Shown: positions 17,875 through 26,462 of the stretch, piece after piece
How positions within the stretch are numbered: the first letter of the stretch is position 1
How the letters are laid out: every line of letters begins with the position of its first letter
DNA from: Cyclobacteriaceae bacterium
GTDB taxonomy: Bacteria; Bacteroidota; Bacteroidia; Cytophagales; Cyclobacteriaceae
Assembly: GCA_016787755.1 (NCBI GenBank)
Contig: JAEUUA010000018.1
Location: forward strand, 124,001 to 188,000
Reading direction: 5' to 3'
Length of the DNA stretch: 64,000 bases
The notes under the pieces: generated by a model
Databases searched by the model: none
What the model saw: only the letters and a program-made list of their open reading frames with translations
Told to the model about the DNA's origin: nothing
Program-made: the position numbers and the translations under genes

Positions 17875-18561
17875 GTGGAAGAAACAAAACCTTCATTATA
17901 CCTGGTGCCCACTCCGATAGGCAACCTGCAAGATATTACGCTACGGGCATTAGAAGTCCTAAAATCGGTAGATACAATCTTAGCAGAAGACACCCGCACG
18001 TCTGGCTTCTTATTAAAGCATTATGAAATTTCAAAACCACTACAAAGCTTTCATATTTTTAACGAGCATAAAACATTGGCAGGATTGATTGCCCGTATGC
18101 AAGCCGGTGAAATCATGGCGCTTATTAGTGATGCAGGTACACCAGGTATTTCTGACCCAGGATTTTTATTAGTTCGTGAAACCCTAAAAGAAGGATTAAA
18201 GATTGACTGTTTGCCAGGAGCCACCGCACTTATTCCCGCATTGGTAAAATCGGGATTCCCAACGGATCGTTTTGCTTTCGAAGGTTTCTTACCGCACAAA
18301 AAAGGCAGGCAAACCATGCTTAAAAAGCTCAGCGAAGAAGTTCGTACAATAGTTCTTTATGAATCTCCACACAGGCTCGTTAAAACACTTGAACAGCTTG
18401 TTGAATTCTTTGGTCCCGAGCGGATGGTTTCCGTATCGCGTGAGTTGACCAAACTTCACGAGGAAACTAAGACCGGAGGTGCGACTGAAGTGTTAGCGCA
18501 CTTTAAAAAGAAAGATGTTAAAGGTGAAATTGTGATCGTGATTGATGGCAAAAAGGAATAG
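17875..18561 (+). CDS. rsmI: 16S rRNA (cytidine-1402 2'-O)-methyltransferase
   Basis: A 228-aa SAM-dependent enzyme that methylates the 2'-OH of C1402 in the ribosomal decoding centre. It has the tetrapyrrole-methylase fold motifs of RsmI: LVPTPIGNLQDITLRAL (about 9-25), AEDTRTSGFLLKHY (about 39-52), SDAGTPGISDPGF (about 85-97), and LPGATALIPALVKSGFPTDRFAFEGFLP. It starts at GTG, 2 bp after the dehydratase stop; no ATG fits the conserved N-terminus. It lacks the extra C-terminal region of the E. coli enzyme (286 aa), which I believe is usual in this phylum. The next gene begins inside its last codons. Confidence 0.94.
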   Translation: MEETKPSLYLVPTPIGNLQDITLRALEVLKSVDTILAEDTRTSGFLLKHYEISKPLQSFHIFNEHKTLAGLIARMQAGEIMALISDAGTPGISDPGFLLVRETLKEGLKIDCLPGATALIPALVKSGFPTDRFAFEGFLPHKKGRQTMLKKLSEEVRTIVLYESPHRLVKTLEQLVEFFGPERMVSVSRELTKLHEETKTGGATEVLAHFKKKDVKGEIVIVIDGKKE

Positions 18562-19321
18562 TGGCACATGGAACCCGTGGGTCTTAGTGGCCCTTTCATT
18601 GGCGCTATTAGTCGCTGGGTGGCTGATGAGATCATTTCCTATACTCATTTTTGTGGGAATAGCTCCACTTTTTGCACTTAGCGATCATGCGAATACAAGT
18701 AAAAATCCGTGGAACCGGTTTGAGTTAATCCTTCTTACACTGGCTGTTGCGTTGTTTGCAGCAAATCTTTTTGATTTTTATTTACTCGTACTTGTTCTGA
18801 CGCAAGCCATCTTACTCACCTTAACGTTTGTTGGCTATTCCTTTGCCTTTCAAAATTTAGGCTCACGATTAGGCAAGTTTACAATCATCTTTTTCTGGTT
18901 GGGTGTGGAGTATCTTTTTCTGGCACTGCCGTGGAAAGAACAAACTATCTTTCTGGCCGATGCGTTAAGACTCTACCCTGGTTGGACTAATTGGACCCAG
19001 TATATTGGCTATCTTGGGATTTCACTTTGGATTTTAGTAGTCAACCTAGTTTTTTATTTATTGTTTTTTCAAACTAAACCATTTCGGATGTACCTTTTTA
19101 TTCTTGCCATTGGTTTAATCATACTCCCTCTACTCCTTTCTTACCAAATGGACACCCCAGGTGTAAATCGAATACAAATGATTTCGTTATACACACATGA
19201 ATCAAATATATTAGATGCTCAAAACTTAAGGCAAGGTGAGGTGGCAGCAAAAACTTCGGCCTGGGTTTCTGTGTTAGTTGTTCTGCTATCTTTTGTTAAC
19301 TATCAAACTCAGAGAAAATGA
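18545..19321 (+). CDS. Polytopic membrane protein resembling the Lnt membrane domain, no nitrilase domain
   Basis: A 258-aa protein with about eight hydrophobic segments. The region around residues 110-175 (FFWLGVEYLFLALPWKEQT, then YPGWTNWTQYIGYLGISLW) resembles the membrane part of apolipoprotein N-acyltransferase (Lnt): a W-x-x-x-E-x-L pattern, a Leu-Pro-Trp turn, then Q-x-I/A-G-x-x-G. The catalytic carbon-nitrogen hydrolase domain is absent: after residue about 200 there are only some 55 residues, including one more hydrophobic stretch. ATG at 18545 is preferred over an in-frame TTG one codon earlier. It overlaps rsmI by 17 bp and the next gene by 4 bp (ATGA), so all three are translated together. 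The Lnt relationship is by eye and uncertain. Confidence 0.7.
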   Translation: MAKRNSGTWNPWVLVALSLALLVAGWLMRSFPILIFVGIAPLFALSDHANTSKNPWNRFELILLTLAVALFAANLFDFYLLVLVLTQAILLTLTFVGYSFAFQNLGSRLGKFTIIFFWLGVEYLFLALPWKEQTIFLADALRLYPGWTNWTQYIGYLGISLWILVVNLVFYLLFFQTKPFRMYLFILAIGLIILPLLLSYQMDTPGVNRIQMISLYTHESNILDAQNLRQGEVAAKTSAWVSVLVVLLSFVNYQTQRK

Positions 19322-20109
19322 ACTTAGCTGGATTGGAAAAAGACGTGATTTCATTGTGTGAAGAAGTAGGGGAGTTCATGAGCAAAGAGTCAGAAAATTT
19401 TGATCTTTCCAAAATTGAGCAAAAAGGAAGTTTCAGCAACCTGGTTTCGTATGTGGATAAAGAATCTGAAAAAAGATTAGTGGCTCGACTACGCGAACTA
19501 CTCCCTGGCTCAGGTTTTTTAGCAGAAGAGGGAACCGAAACAAAGGGAACCAATGACTACCGATGGATTATTGATCCTTTGGATGGAACCACCAACTACT
19601 TACATGGCTTACCTATTTACGCCATTAGTATTGGCTTGCAGCGGAAAGACGACATGGTGTTGGGTATTGTTTATGATGTAAGTCAAAAGGACTGCTACCA
19701 TGCCATCGAAAACAATCCAGCCTATTGCAATCAAAAGGAAATTAGAATTTCATCCATCAATAAGCTGGAAGAAAGTCTGTTGGCTACGGGATTCCCCTAT
19801 TATCACTTGGATAAAAGGGAAAACTATCTGGAAATCATTAAAATATTTTTAGAAAGAACCCATGGCATTCGTAGGTTGGGAAGTGCTGCCATGGACCTGG
19901 CCTATGTAGCGTGTGGCAAACTGGAAGGATTTTTTGAATATAATCTTTCGCCCTGGGATGTGGCGGGTGGAACATTCATTGTTCAACAAGCAGGTGGAAT
20001 GGTGACTGATTTTAAAGGGGGTGATAATTTTCTTCATGGCGGAGAGTTGTGTGCAGGCGGAAAGGTGCAGGGTGAGATGTTGCATCTCATACAAAAGCAT
20101 TGGTACTGA
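19318..20109 (+). CDS. Inositol monophosphatase family phosphatase
   Basis: A 263-aa Mg2+-dependent, Li+-sensitive type phosphatase. Metal-binding motifs are present: AEEGTE (about 64-69), the signature IDPLDGTTNYLHGLPIY (about 82-98), and the C-terminal WDVAGGTFIVQQAGG (about 212-226). Length is typical of SuhB/IMPase (260-270). In Bacteroidota such enzymes may act on inositol phosphate, histidinol phosphate or 3'-phosphoadenosine 5'-phosphate; the sequence alone does not decide. Its ATG overlaps the stop of the preceding membrane-protein gene (ATGA). It converges on the permease genes. Confidence 0.9.
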   Translation: MNLAGLEKDVISLCEEVGEFMSKESENFDLSKIEQKGSFSNLVSYVDKESEKRLVARLRELLPGSGFLAEEGTETKGTNDYRWIIDPLDGTTNYLHGLPIYAISIGLQRKDDMVLGIVYDVSQKDCYHAIENNPAYCNQKEIRISSINKLEESLLATGFPYYHLDKRENYLEIIKIFLERTHGIRRLGSAAMDLAYVACGKLEGFFEYNLSPWDVAGGTFIVQQAGGMVTDFKGGDNFLHGGELCAGGKVQGEMLHLIQKHWY

Positions 20110-20157
20110 TATTTTTCGGACATTTGATTCCACAGTCTATAAAATCATTTATTATCC

Positions 20158-22569
20158 TTACTCACTTCGTAATGCATCCACCGGATTTGCCGTAGCCGCT
20201 CGAAGGGATCGATACGCTACAGTAATAATGGCAATTAAAAGGGTTGCTGTTAATCCAATCAAGAACACAGAAGGTCCTATTGATATCTTGTAGGCAAACT
20301 GATTAAGGTATTCATTTCCAAAATACCAGGCTACCGGTGTCGCTAAAACAAAACCAATAACTATCAGTTTTATAAATTCGCGCGAGAAAATAAACAGTAT
20401 ATTTTCAACGGAAGCACCTAATACTTTCCGTATTCCGATCTCTTTCGTTTTTTGATTTGCCATGAAAACAGTAAGGCCAAATAAACCAAGGCAACCAATA
20501 AAGATGGTCAGGGAAGTAAATCCAGTTAATAGAATAGATGTTTGTCTCTCATTTTCATAGAATTCACGAATCTGTTCATCCAAAAATTCATAAGAAAAAA
20601 TATATTCGGGATAGGCCTTCTCCCATAATTGTTGAATTTGAGGAAGTGTTTGTTGAATAGACTGAGGATTCAATTTAACTGAAAGGGTTCTGTATCCGCG
20701 AATTCGGTTAAGCATGATAGTAGCCTCCAGTGGATCCTCCAAGGAAACAGTATGAAAATTCTTCACAACTCCTGAAACCGGAAGTGTTTTCCCCCACATT
20801 TGAATTTGTTTTCCAACGATCTCTTCTCCATCCATAAAACCTGCCACCTGGGCTAATCGCTCATTCACTAAAAAAGATTGCGCTGTGTCAGCATCAACAA
20901 TCCCTTCACCTGCCACCAACTGCAATCCATATAAATCAAGGTAGTGTCCGTCTACTTCTTTTACTTGTGTACTATAGTCTTTATCATCTCCTTCCACTTT
21001 AAAGTTTGTGGAGGACACACTCCCCGAAGAGGGTGGCTTACTACTCAGGCTGGTCATTTCTACTCCGGCCACCGATACTAATTGATTTCGCAACGTACGC
21101 ATCTTACTAACTCCATTTACTTCTCCTGGAATTTCCTGTTCGGGTATGGGCAAGATGATAATAGCATCTTTTTGGAATCCCAGATCTTTGTTTCTGATAT
21201 AATCCATCTGACTGACCAACACAACAGTGCCAATGATTAAAAGTTGTGAGATAACAAATTGCATGACCACCAATGACCTTCGTAGATTAAAACCAGACAC
21301 ATGCGATGCTTGCACTTGGTTTTTCAATGCCCGAATGGGATTATAGCTGCTTACTACCAGAGCCGGATAAAATCCTGATACAAGCGAAACAACGATCAAG
21401 GAAGTAATCAGAAACAGCCAAAGGCCCGGATCACTGGCAAAATTAAGGGAAAGACTCAGGTCAAGGAAGGGGTTTATAAAGCTAAGTCCAATCTCGGCTA
21501 ATACAACTGCCCCAATAATCGAGATTGCTGTAATCAACGTTGTTTCACCTAAAAACTGAACGACAAGGTGAGCACGCGAGCTGCCTAATGACTTACGAAT
21601 GCCAACTTCTTTTGATCGTTTTACTGCTTCAGCTGTGGCAAGGTTAATAAAATTGATACACGCTGTGATTAATAAAAAGGCACCGATAATACTCAAGGAT
21701 AGCAACATGGATTTGCTCACTGTGTTATAATTGTAATTACCAAAGCGCTCATCGAAATGGATCTCGTTAAAGGGTTGCATAACAAACGTGGTGTGATCCC
21801 TATTCTTAGTTTCGTCACCCAGATACTTTGTTACAAAAGCGGGGATACGTGCCTCCACATCTGCTATCGTGCTCCCCTTCTTTAAGGTAAAATAACATTG
21901 ATCATCACTCCAGATGCCATTCCACCCATTTTCATCTTTCTTCTTTTTTATGGTGATGTATGAAGCTAACAAATCGAAAGGCAAATCTGTGTTAGGTGGG
22001 AAATCTTCCATAATGGCCGTTACCCGAAACTCCATATCATCATATATTAAAACTTGCCCAATAGCGTCTTCATTTCCAAAATACTTCAAGGCCGAACGTT
22101 GCGAAATAATTATTTCGTTGGGCTCGTCTAATCCTTTCTCAGGATTTCCTGTAAGTATCGCTCTGTCAAATACGTTGAAAATATTTGGCTGCGCATAGGC
22201 AACCCCTCGCTCTTCATTATATTTCTTCGGCTCCCCAAGCTCTTGTGGGATGACGATGAAACTACCGGCCCGGTAAGACACGAAGGTCACTTCCTCCGCT
22301 TCAGGAAATTCACTTTTAAAGGCTTCGGCAAAAACAGGATATACCCCTGCCGTATAATTTTTACCTTCATTTCCATCCGACTGAACATTTACACGGTACG
22401 TTCGGTGATAATTGGAATGATAGGTGTCAAAACTATTGTGATATCGAACAAGCAGAAATAATATCAAACTAGTGCCAAGGCCTAACGTAAGGCCACCAAC
22501 GTTTAATAGTGTTGTACCTCGCTGACGTAATAAGTTTCGCCAAGCAGTTATAAAATAATTTTTTAGCAT
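20158..22569 (-). CDS. FtsX/MacB-like ABC transporter permease, second of a pair
   Basis: An 803-aa permease-only protein of the large Bacteroidota MacB/FtsX type. The first helix (about residues 20-42) is followed by a MacB-type periplasmic core (about 45-250). Three helices with an FtsX domain (about 285-430) are marked by SKEVGIRKSLGSS. A second periplasmic core follows, then a final FtsX block (about 675-795) marked by TKEIGIRKVLGAS. There is no ATPase domain, so it needs an ATP-binding partner encoded elsewhere. Such transporters act as mechanotransmission or efflux systems; the substrate is unknown. It follows its paralogue after 35 bp with no visible promoter, so the pair should be one transcript. 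Confidence 0.88.
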   Translation of the reverse strand: MLKNYFITAWRNLLRQRGTTLLNVGGLTLGLGTSLILFLLVRYHNSFDTYHSNYHRTYRVNVQSDGNEGKNYTAGVYPVFAEAFKSEFPEAEEVTFVSYRAGSFIVIPQELGEPKKYNEERGVAYAQPNIFNVFDRAILTGNPEKGLDEPNEIIISQRSALKYFGNEDAIGQVLIYDDMEFRVTAIMEDFPPNTDLPFDLLASYITIKKKKDENGWNGIWSDDQCYFTLKKGSTIADVEARIPAFVTKYLGDETKNRDHTTFVMQPFNEIHFDERFGNYNYNTVSKSMLLSLSIIGAFLLITACINFINLATAEAVKRSKEVGIRKSLGSSRAHLVVQFLGETTLITAISIIGAVVLAEIGLSFINPFLDLSLSLNFASDPGLWLFLITSLIVVSLVSGFYPALVVSSYNPIRALKNQVQASHVSGFNLRRSLVVMQFVISQLLIIGTVVLVSQMDYIRNKDLGFQKDAIIILPIPEQEIPGEVNGVSKMRTLRNQLVSVAGVEMTSLSSKPPSSGSVSSTNFKVEGDDKDYSTQVKEVDGHYLDLYGLQLVAGEGIVDADTAQSFLVNERLAQVAGFMDGEEIVGKQIQMWGKTLPVSGVVKNFHTVSLEDPLEATIMLNRIRGYRTLSVKLNPQSIQQTLPQIQQLWEKAYPEYIFSYEFLDEQIREFYENERQTSILLTGFTSLTIFIGCLGLFGLTVFMANQKTKEIGIRKVLGASVENILFIFSREFIKLIVIGFVLATPVAWYFGNEYLNQFAYKISIGPSVFLIGLTATLLIAIITVAYRSLRAATANPVDALRSE

Positions 22570-22604
22570 AGGTAATTATTTCTAATATTTCAAATCTATA
22601 ATGA

Positions 22605-25022
22605 TCATTCACTTTTCAGCGCGTCAACCGGATTGGCAATAGCAGCGCGCAAAGATCGATAGCCCACTGTTAAGAGCGTAATTCCAAGCGTGCTTAAAAT
22701 TCCAATGGCAAAAACAACCCAGGTAATTTCAATCTTAAACGCAAAATCCTCAAGCCAAAGGTTCATGGCATACCAGGCTACCGGTGAGGCTAGTACAAAT
22801 GCAATCAATACTAGTAAAACAAAGTCGCGGGAGAAAAGGGATACAATATGACTAACCGAAGCTCCCAATGTTTTTCGAATAGCAATTTCCTTTGTTTTTT
22901 GCTGCGCCATAAAGGAGGCTAATCCATACAATCCAAGACATCCAATAAAAATGGCGATACCAGCAAATACTTCAAACAATCCAACCATGCGTTCCTGCTC
23001 ACGATACAAACGGCCCACATAGTCATCTAAAAAAGTATATTGAAATAAGTACTCAGGATATAGTTGCGTCCAGGCTTCTTCAATATTTTTAATTGCTGTT
23101 GCTGTATTCGTAGTGCTAATTTTAATTCCGGCATCATAATAATAATTAAAGGGAAGTAACACCACAGGTTCAATGTTATACTTCAGTGATGCAGTATGGA
23201 AATTCTTCACAACTCCTATTACCGGGCCTGACGTGTCATTAAATCCAATGGTAATATTTTTACCAATAATTTCCTTGGGAGAACTAAAACCGAGCAGGTG
23301 CACAACTTCCTCATTAATTACATACGACCATTGACGCTCTTGCCTGCTGAGATTAGCAAGTTTCTCATCACTTTCCAAAAACCAGCGGCCTTCAAGCAGT
23401 TCAAGGCCATACACCTCCAAATAATTTATGTCTGCCAGTTTTAGGCTTATTGAATATCGGTCGATCTCACCTCTATCCGTGAGATACATCCCCGTTCCAA
23501 ACTGATTATCAGCGATTGGTGCCCCCAACGAAAAAGAGACACCCATCACACTAGGATCCGCTTGCAACTTGCTTCGCAATGCTGATAACTTACTAATGTC
23601 GTTATCAGGGATATCTACATTGATCACTGCATCTTTCGCAAACCCAAGAGAAGACTCTCGAAAAAATGAAAGTTGACTTGAAACTACCAGCGTACAAATG
23701 ATTAACACCTGAGCAATAAAAAATTGGGTTACAACCAAGACTTTCCTTAACGATACTGCCGAGTTATCATGGTTGGTAAGTCTGCTCTTCAAAGCCTTTA
23801 CCGGATTAAATCTGGAGAGCACCAAGGCCGGATAAAATCCAGAGAACAAGGCTGTAAAGAATACAATCCCGATAAGGAAAAGAATTAATTGAGGATTACT
23901 GAGTAAATTCAGTTGCACCTCACGTTCCAAAAAATTTCCAATAAGGGGTGCTATCCATTCTGCAATTCCCACAGAAATAATTGCGGCACAAAAAGTAAGC
24001 AAGAATGCTTCACTAAGATATTGAATCGTAAGTTGAGACTGCTGCGCGCCTAATGTTTTCCTCACACCTACTTCTTTCGATTTATGAACGGAAAGTGCAG
24101 TTGATAAATTGATGAAGTTTACACAAGCCACTAATAAAATGAAAGCTCCAATAAATGCAAGTATGATTAACGTGGATGATGACGTGGAAGTGGTTCCCGG
24201 ATTTTCGCTGAACTCTGTATCAAAATGAATTTCAGATAGAGGTTGCAACAAATAGGTTTGCCTTGCTGCCTCTTCCGGTTGGTAATACTTTTTAACCAAT
24301 GTCAACAGCTTTTGTTCCATGGACTTCTGTGTCTCTGTAGAGGGCAATACGATATATGTATACCCTGATGAATTTAAGCCCCACTGATCCATTGAAAATC
24401 CAAGAAAATCTTTACCTACATCAGGTGTTAGCGTGGCCCATGATGCAATCATATTCACTTTTATGTGAGTAGGCGTTTTGGGCATCCGTAAAATCCCGGC
24501 TATTTCAAGTTCCAACAAGTTGTCAAGTTTGATTGTCTTTGCATCCTTATCTAACAGTTTTTGCGCAAACTCTTCGGTAAGAAAAACCTTTCCAGGATCG
24601 GCCAAATCCTTTTTAGGATTTCCTGATAACACTTCAATGTCAAAGACATTGAAAAAAGCAGGATCAGCAAAAGCGATGTTTTCAACCCTGCTCTTTTCAT
24701 CACCCATGGTCATTAATGATTGCTCCTGATAATGAAACTGAGTTGAAACAAGATCAGGAAAGTCATTTTTTAAGGCTTGGCCGAGTGGGTAAGGGGTAAT
24801 GGTAGTCTTCTCAATGCCCGAGGCATCCTTAGTTTCCCGTACAATCCGATAGATATTTTCTGATTGTTCAAATGCTTTATCAAAGCTTAGTTCTTGCTTT
24901 ATAATTAAGAAAATAATAATGCACGTAGTGATCCCCAAGGCAAGGCCAGCCACATTAATAAATGTGTAACTCTTATTTCGAAGCAGATTGCGGAATGCAA
25001 TAATAAAGTAGTTCTTAATCAT
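22605..25022 (-). CDS. FtsX/MacB-like ABC transporter permease, first of a pair
   Basis: An 805-aa paralogue of the following permease, with the same architecture: first helix (about 20-42), periplasmic core, an FtsX block beginning SKEVGVRKTLGAQ (about 315), a second core, and a C-terminal FtsX block beginning TKEIAIRKTLGAS (about 680). Both proteins end with nearly the same tail (AIANPVDALKSE here, ATANPVDALRSE in the partner), which confirms duplication. No ATPase is encoded beside them. Upstream is a candidate sigma-54 promoter and a perfect 20-bp inverted repeat, suggesting activation by an enhancer-binding response regulator rather than the housekeeping factor. Confidence 0.88.
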   Translation of the reverse strand: MIKNYFIIAFRNLLRNKSYTFINVAGLALGITTCIIIFLIIKQELSFDKAFEQSENIYRIVRETKDASGIEKTTITPYPLGQALKNDFPDLVSTQFHYQEQSLMTMGDEKSRVENIAFADPAFFNVFDIEVLSGNPKKDLADPGKVFLTEEFAQKLLDKDAKTIKLDNLLELEIAGILRMPKTPTHIKVNMIASWATLTPDVGKDFLGFSMDQWGLNSSGYTYIVLPSTETQKSMEQKLLTLVKKYYQPEEAARQTYLLQPLSEIHFDTEFSENPGTTSTSSSTLIILAFIGAFILLVACVNFINLSTALSVHKSKEVGVRKTLGAQQSQLTIQYLSEAFLLTFCAAIISVGIAEWIAPLIGNFLEREVQLNLLSNPQLILFLIGIVFFTALFSGFYPALVLSRFNPVKALKSRLTNHDNSAVSLRKVLVVTQFFIAQVLIICTLVVSSQLSFFRESSLGFAKDAVINVDIPDNDISKLSALRSKLQADPSVMGVSFSLGAPIADNQFGTGMYLTDRGEIDRYSISLKLADINYLEVYGLELLEGRWFLESDEKLANLSRQERQWSYVINEEVVHLLGFSSPKEIIGKNITIGFNDTSGPVIGVVKNFHTASLKYNIEPVVLLPFNYYYDAGIKISTTNTATAIKNIEEAWTQLYPEYLFQYTFLDDYVGRLYREQERMVGLFEVFAGIAIFIGCLGLYGLASFMAQQKTKEIAIRKTLGASVSHIVSLFSRDFVLLVLIAFVLASPVAWYAMNLWLEDFAFKIEITWVVFAIGILSTLGITLLTVGYRSLRAAIANPVDALKSE

Positions 25023-25051
25023 GACGGACTAATTAATTCACAGCGGGAAAG

Positions 25052-25066
25052 TCAAGTATAATGCCA
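25052..25066 (-). promoter_or_regulatory. Candidate sigma-54 promoter for the permease pair
   Basis: On the minus strand the sequence reads TGGCATTATACTTGA: GG, exactly 10 bp, then GA in place of the consensus GC, with TGGCA and TTG otherwise matching the -24/-12 consensus. It ends 30 bp before the start codon. No TAnnTTTG box was seen for this gene. Confidence 0.5.
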
Positions 25067-25135
25067 ACGAAAAACAACTGAATTGCTTGAATTTAAGCTG
25101 CTTTTCAAATTCGGCTCCGTTCAATAACGCTCGCA

Positions 25136-25155
25136 AACGTCCGCGTTCGGACGTT
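25136..25155. promoter_or_regulatory. Perfect inverted repeat, candidate enhancer-binding site
   Basis: AACGTCCG-CGTT-CGGACGTT: 8-bp arms, 4-bp centre, no mismatch. It lies about 70 bp upstream of the candidate -24/-12 element of the leftward permease operon and 38 bp before the rightward 56-aa gene. The position fits an upstream activator site. Confidence 0.5.
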
Positions 25156-25170
25156 ATTAGATGCCTATCC

Positions 25171-25201
25171 TTGAAGGAATTAGATAAGATGCTTACCTTT
25201 G
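25171..25201 (+). promoter_or_regulatory. Candidate sigma-A promoter for the 56-aa Cys-rich gene
   Basis: TTG at 25171-25173, a 20-bp spacer and TACCTTTG at 25194-25201. The -7 box ends only 4 bp before the ATG at 25206, so transcription would begin at or next to the start codon, implying a leaderless message. Confidence 0.55.
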
Positions 25202-25205
25202 ACCT

Positions 25206-25376
25206 ATGGTTCAGCAAATTATTATCGTTTCACTTTTTGCGGGTGCCGCCTTCTATGTTGGAAGATTAGCATACCGTTCCTTTACTGCAAAAAATGCTTG
25301 TGAATCAGGCTGTTCGAAATGTGGAGTACTGGATTTAGAAAAGATTGAAAGAGAGCTAAAAACAAAAGGGATTTAA
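25206..25376 (+). CDS. 56-aa single-helix membrane protein with Cys motif
   Basis: A short gene of 57 codons including the stop. The N-terminal 20 residues form one membrane helix (MVQQIIIVSLFAGAAFYVG), followed by a basic stretch (RLAYRSFTAK) and then a cysteine cluster with Cys-32, Cys-36 and Cys-39 (CESGCSKCG), ending in a charged helix (LDLEKIERELKTKGI). This resembles small FeoB-associated or metal-related Cys-rich membrane proteins common in Bacteroidota, so metal binding is possible but inferred. No feo gene is nearby. It is convergent with the radical SAM gene: the two stops are 1 bp apart. A promoter directly precedes it. Confidence 0.68.
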   Translation: MVQQIIIVSLFAGAAFYVGRLAYRSFTAKNACESGCSKCGVLDLEKIERELKTKGI

Positions 25377-25377
25377 G

Positions 25378-26400
25378 CTAAGCCCAAATCTGAGTGCCCT
25401 CTGTACAATTGCGGCACATTTCTATTTCATCCCTCGATCGTAAAATAGAAGCCCGAAATGAATTATAATTTTCACTCTGCCAGATTTCTTTAAAGGATTG
25501 TTCTTTCAAATCACCCATTACATAATGAGCATCTTTATCAAAACAGCACGGAACTACTTTTCCATCCCATGTGATCACGCAACTTTGCCACATCTTCCAA
25601 CAATGACTGAGCAATTCATTCTTAATTGAATACGATCCATCTTTCTGCTTCTTGTATCGCGAATATTTATCAATCGTAGGAATCAAATCAGAACCGTTTT
25701 TATAATCATAGATCTGAGCCGTCTTTAACGCAACATGGTCAACCCCAATTTCTTTTGCTAATTTGTGAACAGCATCAATCTGATGCTCATTGGGTTTCAC
25801 CACTAAAAACTGAAAAACAATAAAGGGAGTTAGCGATTTCAATTCCTTCTTAAGCCGAACAATATTTTTTGCTCCTTCAATTACTTTATCCAGCTTACCC
25901 CCCACCCGATACGCTTCATACGTTTCTTGCGAGGTTCCATCGATTGAAATAATGAGACGATCTAGTCCAGACTCAATGGTTCGCTTTGCCATTTCTTCAT
26001 TTAAATAATGAGCATTTGTCGATGTAGCTGTATAGATTTTTCGGGAAGAAGCATACGTCACCAAATCCAAAAACTGAGGGTGCAGGTAGGGCTCGCCTTG
26101 AAAATAAAAAGTGAGATAAGAAAGCGTTACAGCCAGTTGATCAATTGTGTTCTTAAACAAATCTGCTTGCAACATTCCTGTTGGCCGCGTAAAGGAACGT
26201 AATCCAGAAGGGCATTCAGGACAGCGAAGGTTACAGGATGTTGTGGGCTCTATTGCTATGCTCATCGGCATAGCCCAATGATTTGCTTTGCCCATTAAGC
26301 GAGAATAATGATAACTGGACAAAACTTTTGAGGCATTGATTATCCGTGCAGGAGTTGCTTTCTTTATCAGATTCAATGTATCGTTCAGATTTCCAATCAT
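25378..26400 (-). CDS. Radical SAM/SPASM domain protein
   Basis: A 340-aa radical S-adenosylmethionine enzyme. The [4Fe-4S] motif CxxxCxxC is at Cys-56, Cys-60 and Cys-63 (CNLRCPEC), followed by the TIM-barrel core (FQGEPYLHPQF, LIISIDGTSQETYE). The C-terminal SPASM region has cysteines for auxiliary clusters: CWKMWQSC, VVPCCFDKD, and MCRNC near the end. The substrate is unknown. SPASM proteins modify peptides or other small molecules, but no precursor peptide gene was recognised next to it. The ATG at 26400 is preferred to an in-frame TTG four codons upstream. TAATTTTG on the minus strand (26410-26417) could be its -7 box, again very close to the start. Confidence 0.88.
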   Translation of the reverse strand: MIGNLNDTLNLIKKATPARIINASKVLSSYHYSRLMGKANHWAMPMSIAIEPTTSCNLRCPECPSGLRSFTRPTGMLQADLFKNTIDQLAVTLSYLTFYFQGEPYLHPQFLDLVTYASSRKIYTATSTNAHYLNEEMAKRTIESGLDRLIISIDGTSQETYEAYRVGGKLDKVIEGAKNIVRLKKELKSLTPFIVFQFLVVKPNEHQIDAVHKLAKEIGVDHVALKTAQIYDYKNGSDLIPTIDKYSRYKKQKDGSYSIKNELLSHCWKMWQSCVITWDGKVVPCCFDKDAHYVMGDLKEQSFKEIWQSENYNSFRASILRSRDEIEMCRNCTEGTQIWA

Positions 26401-26462
26401 AGTCAAAATCAAAATTACCGTTTCGAGTTCGATTGTCTATCTTTCGCAACATTTATTTACCA

